DNA of 64,000 bases. Source: Nosocomiicoccus ampullae (GTDB lineage Bacteria; Bacillota; Bacilli; Staphylococcales; Salinicoccaceae). The DNA lies in assembly GCF_019357495.1 (NCBI RefSeq), contig NZ_CP079110.1, forward strand, positions 558,001 through 622,000. The letters run 5' to 3'. A program made the position numbers and the translations under genes. How positions within the stretch are numbered: position 1 is the first letter of the stretch; each line of letters starts with the position of its first letter. A model generated the notes under the pieces. The model made no database searches. It was not told where the DNA came from and saw only the letters and a program-made list of their open reading frames with translations. Below, piece after piece: positions 51,503 to 59,421 of the stretch.

Positions 51503-52261
51503 TTGAGAATCTTATTTATTGGAGATATCGTCGGTAAAATTGGGCGTAGAATGGTAAAAGAAAATTTACCAAATTTAAAACGAGAATACAATATTCAGTA
51601 CACGATCGCAAACGGTGAAAATTCAGCACATGGAAAAGGAATTACAGAATCTATATATCGTGAATTGATGTCTTATGGTGTCGACTTTATAACGCTCGGA
51701 AACCATGCGTTTCATAAAGAAGAAGTGTTTAATTTATTTGAACAAAATAAGAAAATTATTCGTCCAATGAACTATCCAAAAGTAGTGTCAGGTGATGGAT
51801 ATAAAAAAGTAAACATTAACAATAAAGAATTAATGATCGTTAACTTACAAGGTCGAAGTTTTATGGAACCAATTGATAATCCATTCATGATTATCGATGA
51901 GTTATTAGAAAAAGAGACCGCTGATGAAATATTTGTCGATTTCCATTGTGAAACGACATCTGAAGCAATTGCGATGGGTCATTATTTAGACGGCAGAGTA
52001 TCTGCAGTGGTTGGTACGCATACGCACGTTCAAACAAACGACGGAGTTGTTTTAGAAAACGGGACAAAATACATAACAGATGTTGGAATGACAGGATTTA
52101 AAGATGGCATTTTAGGTATTGAAAAAGAAGCAGTCATTTCTAGATTCTTAAACCAACTACCTGCAAGGCATAAAGTGCCAGATAAAGGTAAAGGTATTTT
52201 ATCTGCAGTTGTTATAGATACAGTAAAAGACACAATTGAACCGATATTAATACGTGAATAA
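51503..52261 (+). CDS. ymdB: YmdB-family metallophosphoesterase
   Basis: A 252-residue dinuclear-metal phosphoesterase. Metal-ligand motifs GDIVG, NGENSAHG, GNHAF, DFHCETTSE and GTHTHVQTND are all present. In B. subtilis YmdB hydrolyses 2',3'-cAMP and affects biofilm and nanotube behaviour. TTG 51503 is chosen: AAAGGAA is 7-8 nt upstream, and a longer frame would begin inside the rny terminator. Confidence 0.9.
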   Translation: MRILFIGDIVGKIGRRMVKENLPNLKREYNIQYTIANGENSAHGKGITESIYRELMSYGVDFITLGNHAFHKEEVFNLFEQNKKIIRPMNYPKVVSGDGYKKVNINNKELMIVNLQGRSFMEPIDNPFMIIDELLEKETADEIFVDFHCETTSEAIAMGHYLDGRVSAVVGTHTHVQTNDGVVLENGTKYITDVGMTGFKDGILGIEKEAVISRFLNQLPARHKVPDKGKGILSAVVIDTVKDTIEPILIRE

Positions 52262-52356
52262 TCGGACATAAGTATGATTTTAATATAATAAAACAGTGTA
52301 AAACTGAATTAGATAGTTAAATTTGATATGATTTAATTGTCAGAGGAGGCACGAAA

Positions 52357-54075
52357 ATGATCAGTCAATTATCATGGAAAGTCGGTGGACAACAAGGTGA
52401 GGGAATAGAATCGACAGGTGAAATTTTCTCAACTACTCTAAATCGAATGGGGTACTACCTATATAGTTACCGCCACTTTTCATCAAGAATAAAAGGCGGG
52501 CATACGAACAATAACATTCGTATTTCTACTAAAGAAGTCCGCTCAATTAGTGACCATACAAATATATTAGTGGCTTTTGACCAAGAAACAATTGATATTA
52601 ACGCCGCTGAACTTGTAGATAACGGTGTGATTTTAGCAGATGAGAAATTTAACCCAGAAGTGGATGAGAGTTTAAATGTACAACTTATCTCAGTACCATT
52701 TACTGAAATCGCAAACGAACATGGCAGTAAATTAATGAAGAACATGGTCGCAGTCGGCGCAAGTGCTGGACTTATGCATCTTGATATCGACAAATTTAAA
52801 GATATGATCTACACGATGTTTGCACGTAAAGGTGAAGAAATTGTAAACAATAACATCGATGCGTTAAAAGATGGATTTAACTATATTCAGGAACGCTTAA
52901 ACGCTATAGAAGGCGATTTCGAGTTAGAAAAAGTAAACGAAAGAGAGTCGCTGTACTTAATTGGTAATGACGCAATTGGATTTGGAGCACTAAACGCAGG
53001 TGTTCGTTTTATGGCTGCATACCCAATCACTCCAGCAAGTGACATTATGGAATATATGATTGAACACTTACCAAAAGTTGATGGTACAGTGATTCAAACT
53101 GAAGATGAAATTTCAGCAGTGACGATGGCAATCGGATCGAACTACGCGGGTGCAAGAAGCTTTACATCAAGTTCAGGTCCAGGTCTATCACTGATGATGG
53201 AATCGATTGGTTTATCTGGTATGACAGAGACACCACTTGTAATCGTAGATACGATGCGCGGTGGGCCATCAACAGGACTTCCAACAAAACAAGAGCAATC
53301 TGACTTAATGCAAATGATTTACGGAACACATGGTGAAGTTCCAAAAATCATCTTAGCACCAGCAGATGTAGAAGATGCGTTTTACCTCACAACAGAAGCA
53401 TTTAACTTAGCGGATAAATACCAAGTTCCGGTAATTTTACTTTCAGATTTACAAATGTCTCTTGGTAAACAATCTGCAAATCCATTTGATTTATCAAAAG
53501 TTGAAATCGATAGAGGTCAAATCATTACTGAAGATATTGAAAATGACGGTGCTTACTTTGAGAGATTTAAACCGACTGAAAGTGGAATTTCAGACCGTCC
53601 GCTTCCAGGAGTAAAAGGTGGGATTCACCACGTCACAGGTGTTGAACATAATCCGAACGGTACTCCAAACGAAAGTGCCGTGAACCGTAAAGAACAAATG
53701 GATAAGCGTATGCGTAAAGTGAAAGAGTTATCAATCGACACACCATTTAAAGTGAACGGTGAAGAAGAATCAGACTTACTCGTCATTAGTTTCTTAAGTG
53801 GTAACGGTGCGGTCGATGAAGCGGTTGAAAGAGTTGGAGACAATATTACAACGATTCATATGCGTCAACTCTTCCCAGTACCTATTGAAGCACTACGCCC
53901 ATATTTAGACGGTGCTAAAAAAGTACTTGTCGTTGAACAAAACTATACAGGTCAATTATTTAACGTATTAAAAATGAATTACCATGATCACAACAAGATG
54001 GAATCATTCGGTAAATATGACGGCACTCCATTAAAACCGATGGAGATTGAAAGACATATTAAACAATTTATGTAA
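52357..54075 (+). CDS. korA: 2-oxoacid:ferredoxin oxidoreductase, alpha (fused gamma-alpha) subunit
   Basis: A 572-residue subunit. The first ~180 residues form the gamma domain (VGGQQGEGIESTGEIF) and the rest the alpha/pyrimidine domain (FMAAYPITPASDIMEY). With KorB it oxidises 2-oxoglutarate or a related 2-oxoacid to the acyl-CoA and reduces ferredoxin. ATG 52357 follows GAGGAGG. The order ymdB-korA-korB is that of staphylococci. The substrate is by analogy. Confidence 0.9.
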   Translation: MISQLSWKVGGQQGEGIESTGEIFSTTLNRMGYYLYSYRHFSSRIKGGHTNNNIRISTKEVRSISDHTNILVAFDQETIDINAAELVDNGVILADEKFNPEVDESLNVQLISVPFTEIANEHGSKLMKNMVAVGASAGLMHLDIDKFKDMIYTMFARKGEEIVNNNIDALKDGFNYIQERLNAIEGDFELEKVNERESLYLIGNDAIGFGALNAGVRFMAAYPITPASDIMEYMIEHLPKVDGTVIQTEDEISAVTMAIGSNYAGARSFTSSSGPGLSLMMESIGLSGMTETPLVIVDTMRGGPSTGLPTKQEQSDLMQMIYGTHGEVPKIILAPADVEDAFYLTTEAFNLADKYQVPVILLSDLQMSLGKQSANPFDLSKVEIDRGQIITEDIENDGAYFERFKPTESGISDRPLPGVKGGIHHVTGVEHNPNGTPNESAVNRKEQMDKRMRKVKELSIDTPFKVNGEEESDLLVISFLSGNGAVDEAVERVGDNITTIHMRQLFPVPIEALRPYLDGAKKVLVVEQNYTGQLFNVLKMNYHDHNKMESFGKYDGTPLKPMEIERHIKQFM

Positions 54076-54092
54076 TTAAAGGATGAATAGTA

Positions 54093-54959
54093 GTGGCAAA
54101 ATTTAAAGATTTTAGAAATGATGTAAAGCCAAACTGGTGTCCTGGATGTGGTCACTTTAGTATACAATCTGCCATTCAACGTGCCTCAGCAAACGTTGGA
54201 TTAGAGCCTGAAGACTTAGCACTCGTTAGTGGAATCGGATGTAGTGGACGCGTGTCTGGTTACATTCGTTCATATGGATTCCATGCAACGCACGGACGAA
54301 GTCTTCCAATCGCTCAAGGAATTAAAATGGCAAATAAAGACCTCGAAGTTATTGCAACAGGTGGAGACGGAGATGGTTTTGCGATTGGTGTTGGACACAC
54401 AGTACACTCGATTAAACGTAATATCGATATGACTTACATTGTTATGGACAACCAAGTATATGGACTTACAAAAGGCCAAACATCACCATCAAGTGCGAAA
54501 GGATTTGTAACGAACACAACGCCAAAAGGTTCAATTGAAAGTCCAATCGTTCCTGTATCAACAGCAATGGCGTCAGGTGCAACATTCGTTGCTCAAAGTG
54601 TCTCTTCAGACATTAAAGGCTTAACAGCAATTATCGAAGCTGCAATTAAGCATGACGGCTTCGCATTTGTAAACGTCTATAGTCCATGTGTCACATATAA
54701 CAAAGTAAACACATATGACTGGTTTAAAGAACACGTCACAGACATCTCAGAAATCGAAGATTATGATCACGAAGATCGTAATAAAGTAATGAATTATATC
54801 AATGAATATGAAGGTCTATTAAAAGGTATTTTATATCAAGATAAAAATTCTAAATCATATGCAAAACATATCGACGGTTATTTAGAAGAAGCAGTCGTTA
54901 ACCATGATTTAAAATTAAAAGAAGAACAATTTAATGAACTCATGAACCATTTCGCTTAG
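54093..54959 (+). CDS. korB: 2-oxoacid:ferredoxin oxidoreductase, beta subunit
   Basis: A 288-residue thiamine-diphosphate-binding subunit. NWCPGCGHF (start), SGIGCSGR and the TPP motif GGDGDGFAIGVGH are present. No extra 4Fe-4S domain is seen, as in other two-subunit enzymes. The GTG start at 54093 follows AAAGGATGA. It lies 17 bp after korA and is followed by a very strong terminator. Confidence 0.9.
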   Translation: MAKFKDFRNDVKPNWCPGCGHFSIQSAIQRASANVGLEPEDLALVSGIGCSGRVSGYIRSYGFHATHGRSLPIAQGIKMANKDLEVIATGGDGDGFAIGVGHTVHSIKRNIDMTYIVMDNQVYGLTKGQTSPSSAKGFVTNTTPKGSIESPIVPVSTAMASGATFVAQSVSSDIKGLTAIIEAAIKHDGFAFVNVYSPCVTYNKVNTYDWFKEHVTDISEIEDYDHEDRNKVMNYINEYEGLLKGILYQDKNSKSYAKHIDGYLEEAVVNHDLKLKEEQFNELMNHFA

Positions 54960-54961
54960 TA

Positions 54962-55000
54962 AAAAACGCAAATTAAGTCTACACTTAATTTGCGTTTTTA
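54962..55000 (+). terminator. korB terminator
   Basis: AAAAACGCAAATTAAG (54962-54977) pairs perfectly with CTTAATTTGCGTTTTT (54984-54999). Its bases ACGCAAA and TTTGCGTT also occur in the repeat array that follows. Confidence 0.93.
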
Positions 55001-55005
55001 TTTTT

Positions 55006-55230
55006 GTAAACGAAAATGATTGCTTTGTTAGCGTAAACTACCTAATCATCAATATAACGGAGGAGTCGTTAACGTAAACGGAGTTTGTGTTAAATAGTTT
55101 TTTATCTATTAACGATAAAGGGATTTATGTTAAAACACAACTCGTTTCGTTAACGCAAACGTCTTAATCGTCAACAAAACGAAGGACTCGTTAACGTAAA
55201 AGCAATTTGCGTTAACGAACATCTCAATTC
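55006..55230. repeat. Degenerate tandem array of GTTAACG motifs, 20.5/41-bp period
   Basis: The 376-bp gap between korB and the ABC exporter is mostly this array. GTTAACGTAAA-like words begin at 55006, 55027, 55048, 55068, 55089, 55108, 55129, 55149, 55170, 55190 and 55211, so spacing is 19-21 bp. Every second word is better conserved, giving 41-bp units at 55027, 55068, 55108, 55149 and 55190. The exact palindrome CGTTAACG occurs at 55067, 55148, 55189 and 55210. Segments 55026-55093 and 55148-55215 match at 53 of 68 positions with no gap. Mismatches show no codon bias and frames are closed, so it is not coding. Confidence 0.75.
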
Positions 55231-55285
55231 AACATGTCTAAAACAAAAAGTTCAATCATTTTTATCAGAAAGTTCTTAATAATTG

Positions 55286-55294
55286 TGCTAGAAT
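55286..55294 (+). promoter_or_regulatory. Candidate extended -10 of the ABC exporter operon
   Basis: TGCTAGAAT lies 41 bp before the first exporter gene and 65 bp after the last repeat unit; the -35 is weak. Confidence 0.45.
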
Positions 55295-55335
55295 TAGTTT
55301 AAAGTAATTCGAAAACCGAAATAAGAGGTGTCAAT

Positions 55336-57057
55336 ATGCGTACAGTCTTTAGTTATGCGCTAAAGTATAAATGGATTATTATTATCGGACTACTACTCAT
55401 GTTTGTAGAGCTTGCTGTTGAACTGATACAGCCGCTATTTATTCGCGGAGTGATTGATGACGGTATTACCGTAAGCAATTTAAATAACGTTTGGATGTAT
55501 TTAGGACTTATGTTAGCCGCTTCGATCATCTCAACAATTGCTGGGGTATTTAATACATACTTATCAAGCTATGCAACGAACGCATTTGGTAATGATTTAA
55601 GAAATGCGATTTTTAGACGAGTACAACATTTTACGTTAGAAACTCTGTCTAAATTTAATGGGTCGACATTAATCACAAGGTTGACTCAAGACGTTTTAAT
55701 TTCAGAGATGTTAGTGTTTTTTGGGATGCGTATTTTACTTCGTGCACCGCTTCTTGTAATTGGTTCTCTTGTGATGTCGTTTGTCGTTAACGTTAAGCTT
55801 GGATTTTACTTAACACTACTGACACCAATTTTATTCGTATTTTTATTTGTCACAGCGACAATAGGTGCAAAGATTTTTAGTCGTATTCAAAAACGTCTCG
55901 ATAAAATTAACCGTTTCTTCCAAGAGAATTTAAGCGGTATGTTATTAATTAAAGTAAATAACCGAGCAGAATATGAATCAGAACGATTTAGTAATATCGC
56001 AGGTAAACTCCGTGATGATATGATTTTTGGACTCCGTTTAATGGAGTCAATTTTACCCGTATTATTACTTATTATGAATGGAAGTTTACTACTTGTACTT
56101 TATATATCATCTGATTTAATTCAAACAAATAACGTTCAAGTCGGTGAAGTTGTTGCGGTCATTAATTACGCGTTAAGAATGCAAGGTGGCTTCTCAATGT
56201 TTAGTTTCTTAATTATCTCAGCAACGCGCGCAAAAGCTTCAGCAGATCGTATTAGTGAAGTACTCCATGAAGATGTTGATGAATTAGATGACGGTAGAAA
56301 GATTGAACACACTGAAGGAAGCTCGGTCGAGTTTCAAAACGTATCTTTTAAATATGTGAATAGTGTTTCGAACATATTAGAAGATGTTTCTTTTAAAGTT
56401 GATAAAAATGAAACACTTGTCATTATGGGAGCGACTGGTTCAGGTAAAAGTTCTCTCGTTAACTTAATTCCAAGACTTTACGATGCAACAAAAGGTAATG
56501 TATATGTGGATGGTAAAAATGTAAAAGATTGGAATGTGAACGAACTCAGAGATTTAATCGGTTATGTACCACAATCAGCGGTATTATTCACTGGGACGAT
56601 TTTTGAAAATATGCTCTGGGGAGATGAGTATGCGTCTCTAAATGACGTATACGACTCGACAAGAAAAGCACAAGTTCATGAAAATATTATTCGCTTTGAT
56701 CATCAGTACAACACTCAAGTCGGTCAGCGCGGTGTACAGTTATCCGGTGGACAAAAGCAACGTCTCTCGATTGCTCGAGCACTCGTGAAACGCCCATCTA
56801 TTCTAATACTTGACGACTCAACAAGTGCATTAGATGCGACAACAGAGAATAGCCTCTGGGAAGAAATGGATAACTTAAATGTCACGAGAGTAATTATTAC
56901 TCAAAAAATTTCTACTGCAAAAACTGCTGATAAAATACTTCTCCTTGAAGAAGGAAAAGTATCCGCTATTGGAACACATGACTCACTTCTTTTAGAATCT
57001 GAACTTTATCAGTCTATAGTAGAAAGTCAGAAGACAGGAGGGTCGTTTGATGATTAA
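55336..57057 (+). CDS. ABC multidrug exporter half-transporter with degenerate ATPase site
   Basis: A 573-residue type IV ABC exporter half: six membrane helices (~1-320) and one nucleotide-binding domain. Walker A is GATGSGKSS and the signature LSGGQ is intact, but the catalytic Glu after Walker B is Asp (LILDDSTS) and the switch His is Gln (ITQK). Such a half needs a partner with a normal site, here the next gene, which overlaps by 8 bp. Resembles LmrC/BmrC-type halves. The substrate is unknown. ATG 55336 follows AGAGGTG. Confidence 0.88.
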   Translation: MRTVFSYALKYKWIIIIGLLLMFVELAVELIQPLFIRGVIDDGITVSNLNNVWMYLGLMLAASIISTIAGVFNTYLSSYATNAFGNDLRNAIFRRVQHFTLETLSKFNGSTLITRLTQDVLISEMLVFFGMRILLRAPLLVIGSLVMSFVVNVKLGFYLTLLTPILFVFLFVTATIGAKIFSRIQKRLDKINRFFQENLSGMLLIKVNNRAEYESERFSNIAGKLRDDMIFGLRLMESILPVLLLIMNGSLLLVLYISSDLIQTNNVQVGEVVAVINYALRMQGGFSMFSFLIISATRAKASADRISEVLHEDVDELDDGRKIEHTEGSSVEFQNVSFKYVNSVSNILEDVSFKVDKNETLVIMGATGSGKSSLVNLIPRLYDATKGNVYVDGKNVKDWNVNELRDLIGYVPQSAVLFTGTIFENMLWGDEYASLNDVYDSTRKAQVHENIIRFDHQYNTQVGQRGVQLSGGQKQRLSIARALVKRPSILILDDSTSALDATTENSLWEEMDNLNVTRVIITQKISTAKTADKILLLEEGKVSAIGTHDSLLLESELYQSIVESQKTGGSFDD

Positions 57058-58864
57058 GTTTTTAAAAGAACCATTTGGTTTAAAGCCAATTTTAAAGAAA
57101 GAAGATATTGGTAAACAAAGTCGAGAAAATCAGCGCCGGGCATCGAATATGTCAGGGACGTTAAAACGATTCTGGAAGTTTATGAGAGATGAACGGTTTA
57201 GAATTTTACTCGTGATATGTATTGTTGTAATCACGAGTTTACTTGGAATTGTTGGGCCATTTTTAGTCGGACAAGTGATTGACAATTATCTCGTACCTAA
57301 AGAATTCGATGGATTTGTCACAGTGTTACTGATATTACTCGGTGTTTATGTGCTACATAGTATTTCGACGTTAGCACAGTCATTTATAATGGTCGGTGCG
57401 AGTCAGCGTACAGTATTCAACATGAGATATCGACTATTCAACCATATGCAGTATTTACCGATTGACTTTTATAATAAGCGCCAACAAGGTGAATTAATGA
57501 GTCGTATGACAAACGATATTGAAACGATTTCTCAGACATTAAACACGTCATTTATTCAGTTTACGACGAGTGTGATTACACTAATTGGGACAGTTTCAGT
57601 GATGCTTTACTTAAGTCCGTTATTAACTGTTCTGACGTTAACGATTATTCCATTACTCGTTATTTTAATTAAATATATTACGAATCGTACACGCCCACTC
57701 TATAGAATTCGACAAAAACGTACGGGTGAATTAAATGCCTATATTGAAGAAGTCATTTCTGGTCAAGAAATTGTGAAAGCTTTTAGTCAAGAAGATTACG
57801 TCATTGATCAGTTTGAAAAAAGAACGAGAAACTTACGTGACGTCACATTTTGGGCGAACCTTTATAGTGGGATGATTCCAAAAATCATGAATATGTTAAA
57901 CAACTTAAGTTTTACGATTGTTGCTGGAATCGGCGGTATATTAGCACTCACAACAGATACTGTGACAGTGGGTATAATCGTTGTGTTTGCTGAATACGCG
58001 AGACAATTTACGAGACCACTCGCCGATCTTGCGAACCAATTTAACCAAGTGCTTTCAGCAATCGCAGGCGCAGAGCGTGTATTTGACATTATCGATACTG
58101 AAAGAGAAAAAGATGACGGCATGATTACAAATAGAAACTTAGACGGTCATATTGAATTTAAAAATGTTGTCTTTCGTTATGACAAAGACCAAAAGTGTCC
58201 AACGATTAATAATGTATCATTTGATATAAAACCTGGTGAATCAGTCGCACTCATCGGATCGACTGGTGCTGGGAAAACAACGATTGTACAGTTATTAAAT
58301 CGTTTCTACGAAGTGGATGCTGGTGAAATTTTAATTGACGGGGACAAAATTGAAGACTATAAGCGTGACGTATTAAAAGAAAATACTGCATTTGTCTTAC
58401 AAGATCCATTTATCTTTAACGCTTCAATTAAAGATAACGTGAGATTTGGTAAACTAGACGCAACTGATGAAGAAATCATCGAAGCGTGTAAAAGTGCAAA
58501 TGCGCACGACTTTATTATGGGGCTTGAAGACGGATATGATACAGTAATTGACGGAGAAAAACAGGCACTATCTGTTGGTGAACGTCAACTCGTTTCAATT
58601 GCACGTGCATTCGTTAGAGATCCAAATATTTTACTACTAGATGAAGCAACGTCCAGTATCGATACGATTACAGAATTAAAGATTCAAGAAGCATTAGAAA
58701 GTTTAATGAAAGACCGGACATCAATTATTATTGCCCACCGTTTAAACACTGTTCGAGCTGTCGATCGTTTAATTGTGTTAGAACACGGTGAAATTATAGA
58801 AATCGGTAGCCATGAGGAATTGCTTGAACAAAAAGGAGTTTACTATAATATGGTAAACGGATAG
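57050..58864 (+). CDS. ABC multidrug exporter half-transporter with competent ATPase site
   Basis: A 604-residue half with an N-terminal cytoplasmic extension (~50 residues), six helices and one NBD. Walker A GSTGAGKTT, Walker B LLLDEATS with the catalytic Glu, and IIAHR with the switch His are normal, but the signature is LSVGE rather than LSGGQ. Together with its neighbour this gives one competent and one degenerate ATP site, the usual design of heterodimeric exporters such as LmrCD. ATG 57050 follows AGGAGGG. Confidence 0.88.
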   Translation: MIKFLKEPFGLKPILKKEDIGKQSRENQRRASNMSGTLKRFWKFMRDERFRILLVICIVVITSLLGIVGPFLVGQVIDNYLVPKEFDGFVTVLLILLGVYVLHSISTLAQSFIMVGASQRTVFNMRYRLFNHMQYLPIDFYNKRQQGELMSRMTNDIETISQTLNTSFIQFTTSVITLIGTVSVMLYLSPLLTVLTLTIIPLLVILIKYITNRTRPLYRIRQKRTGELNAYIEEVISGQEIVKAFSQEDYVIDQFEKRTRNLRDVTFWANLYSGMIPKIMNMLNNLSFTIVAGIGGILALTTDTVTVGIIVVFAEYARQFTRPLADLANQFNQVLSAIAGAERVFDIIDTEREKDDGMITNRNLDGHIEFKNVVFRYDKDQKCPTINNVSFDIKPGESVALIGSTGAGKTTIVQLLNRFYEVDAGEILIDGDKIEDYKRDVLKENTAFVLQDPFIFNASIKDNVRFGKLDATDEEIIEACKSANAHDFIMGLEDGYDTVIDGEKQALSVGERQLVSIARAFVRDPNILLLDEATSSIDTITELKIQEALESLMKDRTSIIIAHRLNTVRAVDRLIVLEHGEIIEIGSHEELLEQKGVYYNMVNG

Positions 58865-58884
58865 AATTAAAACATGATATACTC

Positions 58885-58908
58885 TATAATAGTGAGAGAA
58901 ATTATAAT
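58885..58908 (+). promoter_or_regulatory. Candidate ricA promoter region
   Basis: Two TATAAT words (58885-58890 and 58903-58908) lie after the exporter stop; -35 elements are poor. Confidence 0.4.
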
Positions 58909-58923
58909 AAAAGGTGAGAAATA

Positions 58924-59349
58924 ATGGCGACTAAAGATGAGATTGTAGCAGCTGCTAAAGATGTAGGTAAGATGATTGCCGACACTGAAGAAGTAAAATT
59001 CTTTGAAAAGGCAGAAGCTAAAATTCATGAAAATAAAGAAGTCCGTGAAAAAATGGCAAGTTTACGTTCATTACAACAACAAGCAGTAAATTTCCAAAGT
59101 TACGGTAAAACACGTGCATACGAACTTGCACAAGAAAAAATCGATGCGCTTGAAAAAGAATTAGATGATATGCCAATTGTACAGCAATTCATCGATGCAC
59201 AAGAGAATGTAAATGATATTTTACAAATGGTTTCGCACGCGATTAGTAGTTCTGTCACATACGAAGTGATTGAAAGAACTGGTGGCGATCACCTTGAAGG
59301 TGAAACAGGCGCAGGCATGAAAAATAAGGCAAGTAAAGACGTTGAATAA
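58924..59349 (+). CDS. ricA: RicA (YmcA), YlbF/YmcA-family RNA-processing regulator
   Basis: A 141-residue helical protein of the YlbF/YmcA family. In B. subtilis RicA forms an Fe-S complex with RicF and RicT that directs RNase Y to polycistronic mRNAs and aids competence and biofilm. Helical, charged sequence with EKAEAKIHENKEVREKM and IVQQFIDAQENVNDILQM is typical. ATG 58924 follows AAGGTGAG. miaB, its usual upstream neighbour, is missing here. Confidence 0.88.
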   Translation: MATKDEIVAAAKDVGKMIADTEEVKFFEKAEAKIHENKEVREKMASLRSLQQQAVNFQSYGKTRAYELAQEKIDALEKELDDMPIVQQFIDAQENVNDILQMVSHAISSSVTYEVIERTGGDHLEGETGAGMKNKASKDVE

Positions 59350-59378
59350 AAGGGAGTGACTAGAGTCACTCTTTTTTT
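59348..59378 (+). terminator. ricA terminator
   Basis: GAGTGAC (59354-59360) pairs with GTCACTC (59365-59371) around TAGA; A-rich and T-rich flanks extend it. Confidence 0.9.
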
Positions 59379-59380
59379 CA

Positions 59381-59389
59381 TGGTATAAT
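59381..59389 (+). promoter_or_regulatory. Extended -10 promoter of mutSL
   Basis: TGGTATAAT lies right after the ricA terminator, 33 bp before mutS. Confidence 0.6.
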
Positions 59390-59421
59390 TTATTAGATAT
59401 TAACGGTTAGGATGAGTGTAT

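Noticed and set aside
55027-55078. Short open frames in the array ending in similar residues (SLT stop)
   Set aside because: They are only 17 codons long, lack ribosome sites, and differences between copies show no third-codon bias; the likeness follows from the DNA repeat.
55006-55230. CRISPR array
   Set aside because: Repeats are degenerate, about 20 or 41 bp apart with no uniform spacers, and no cas genes are near.
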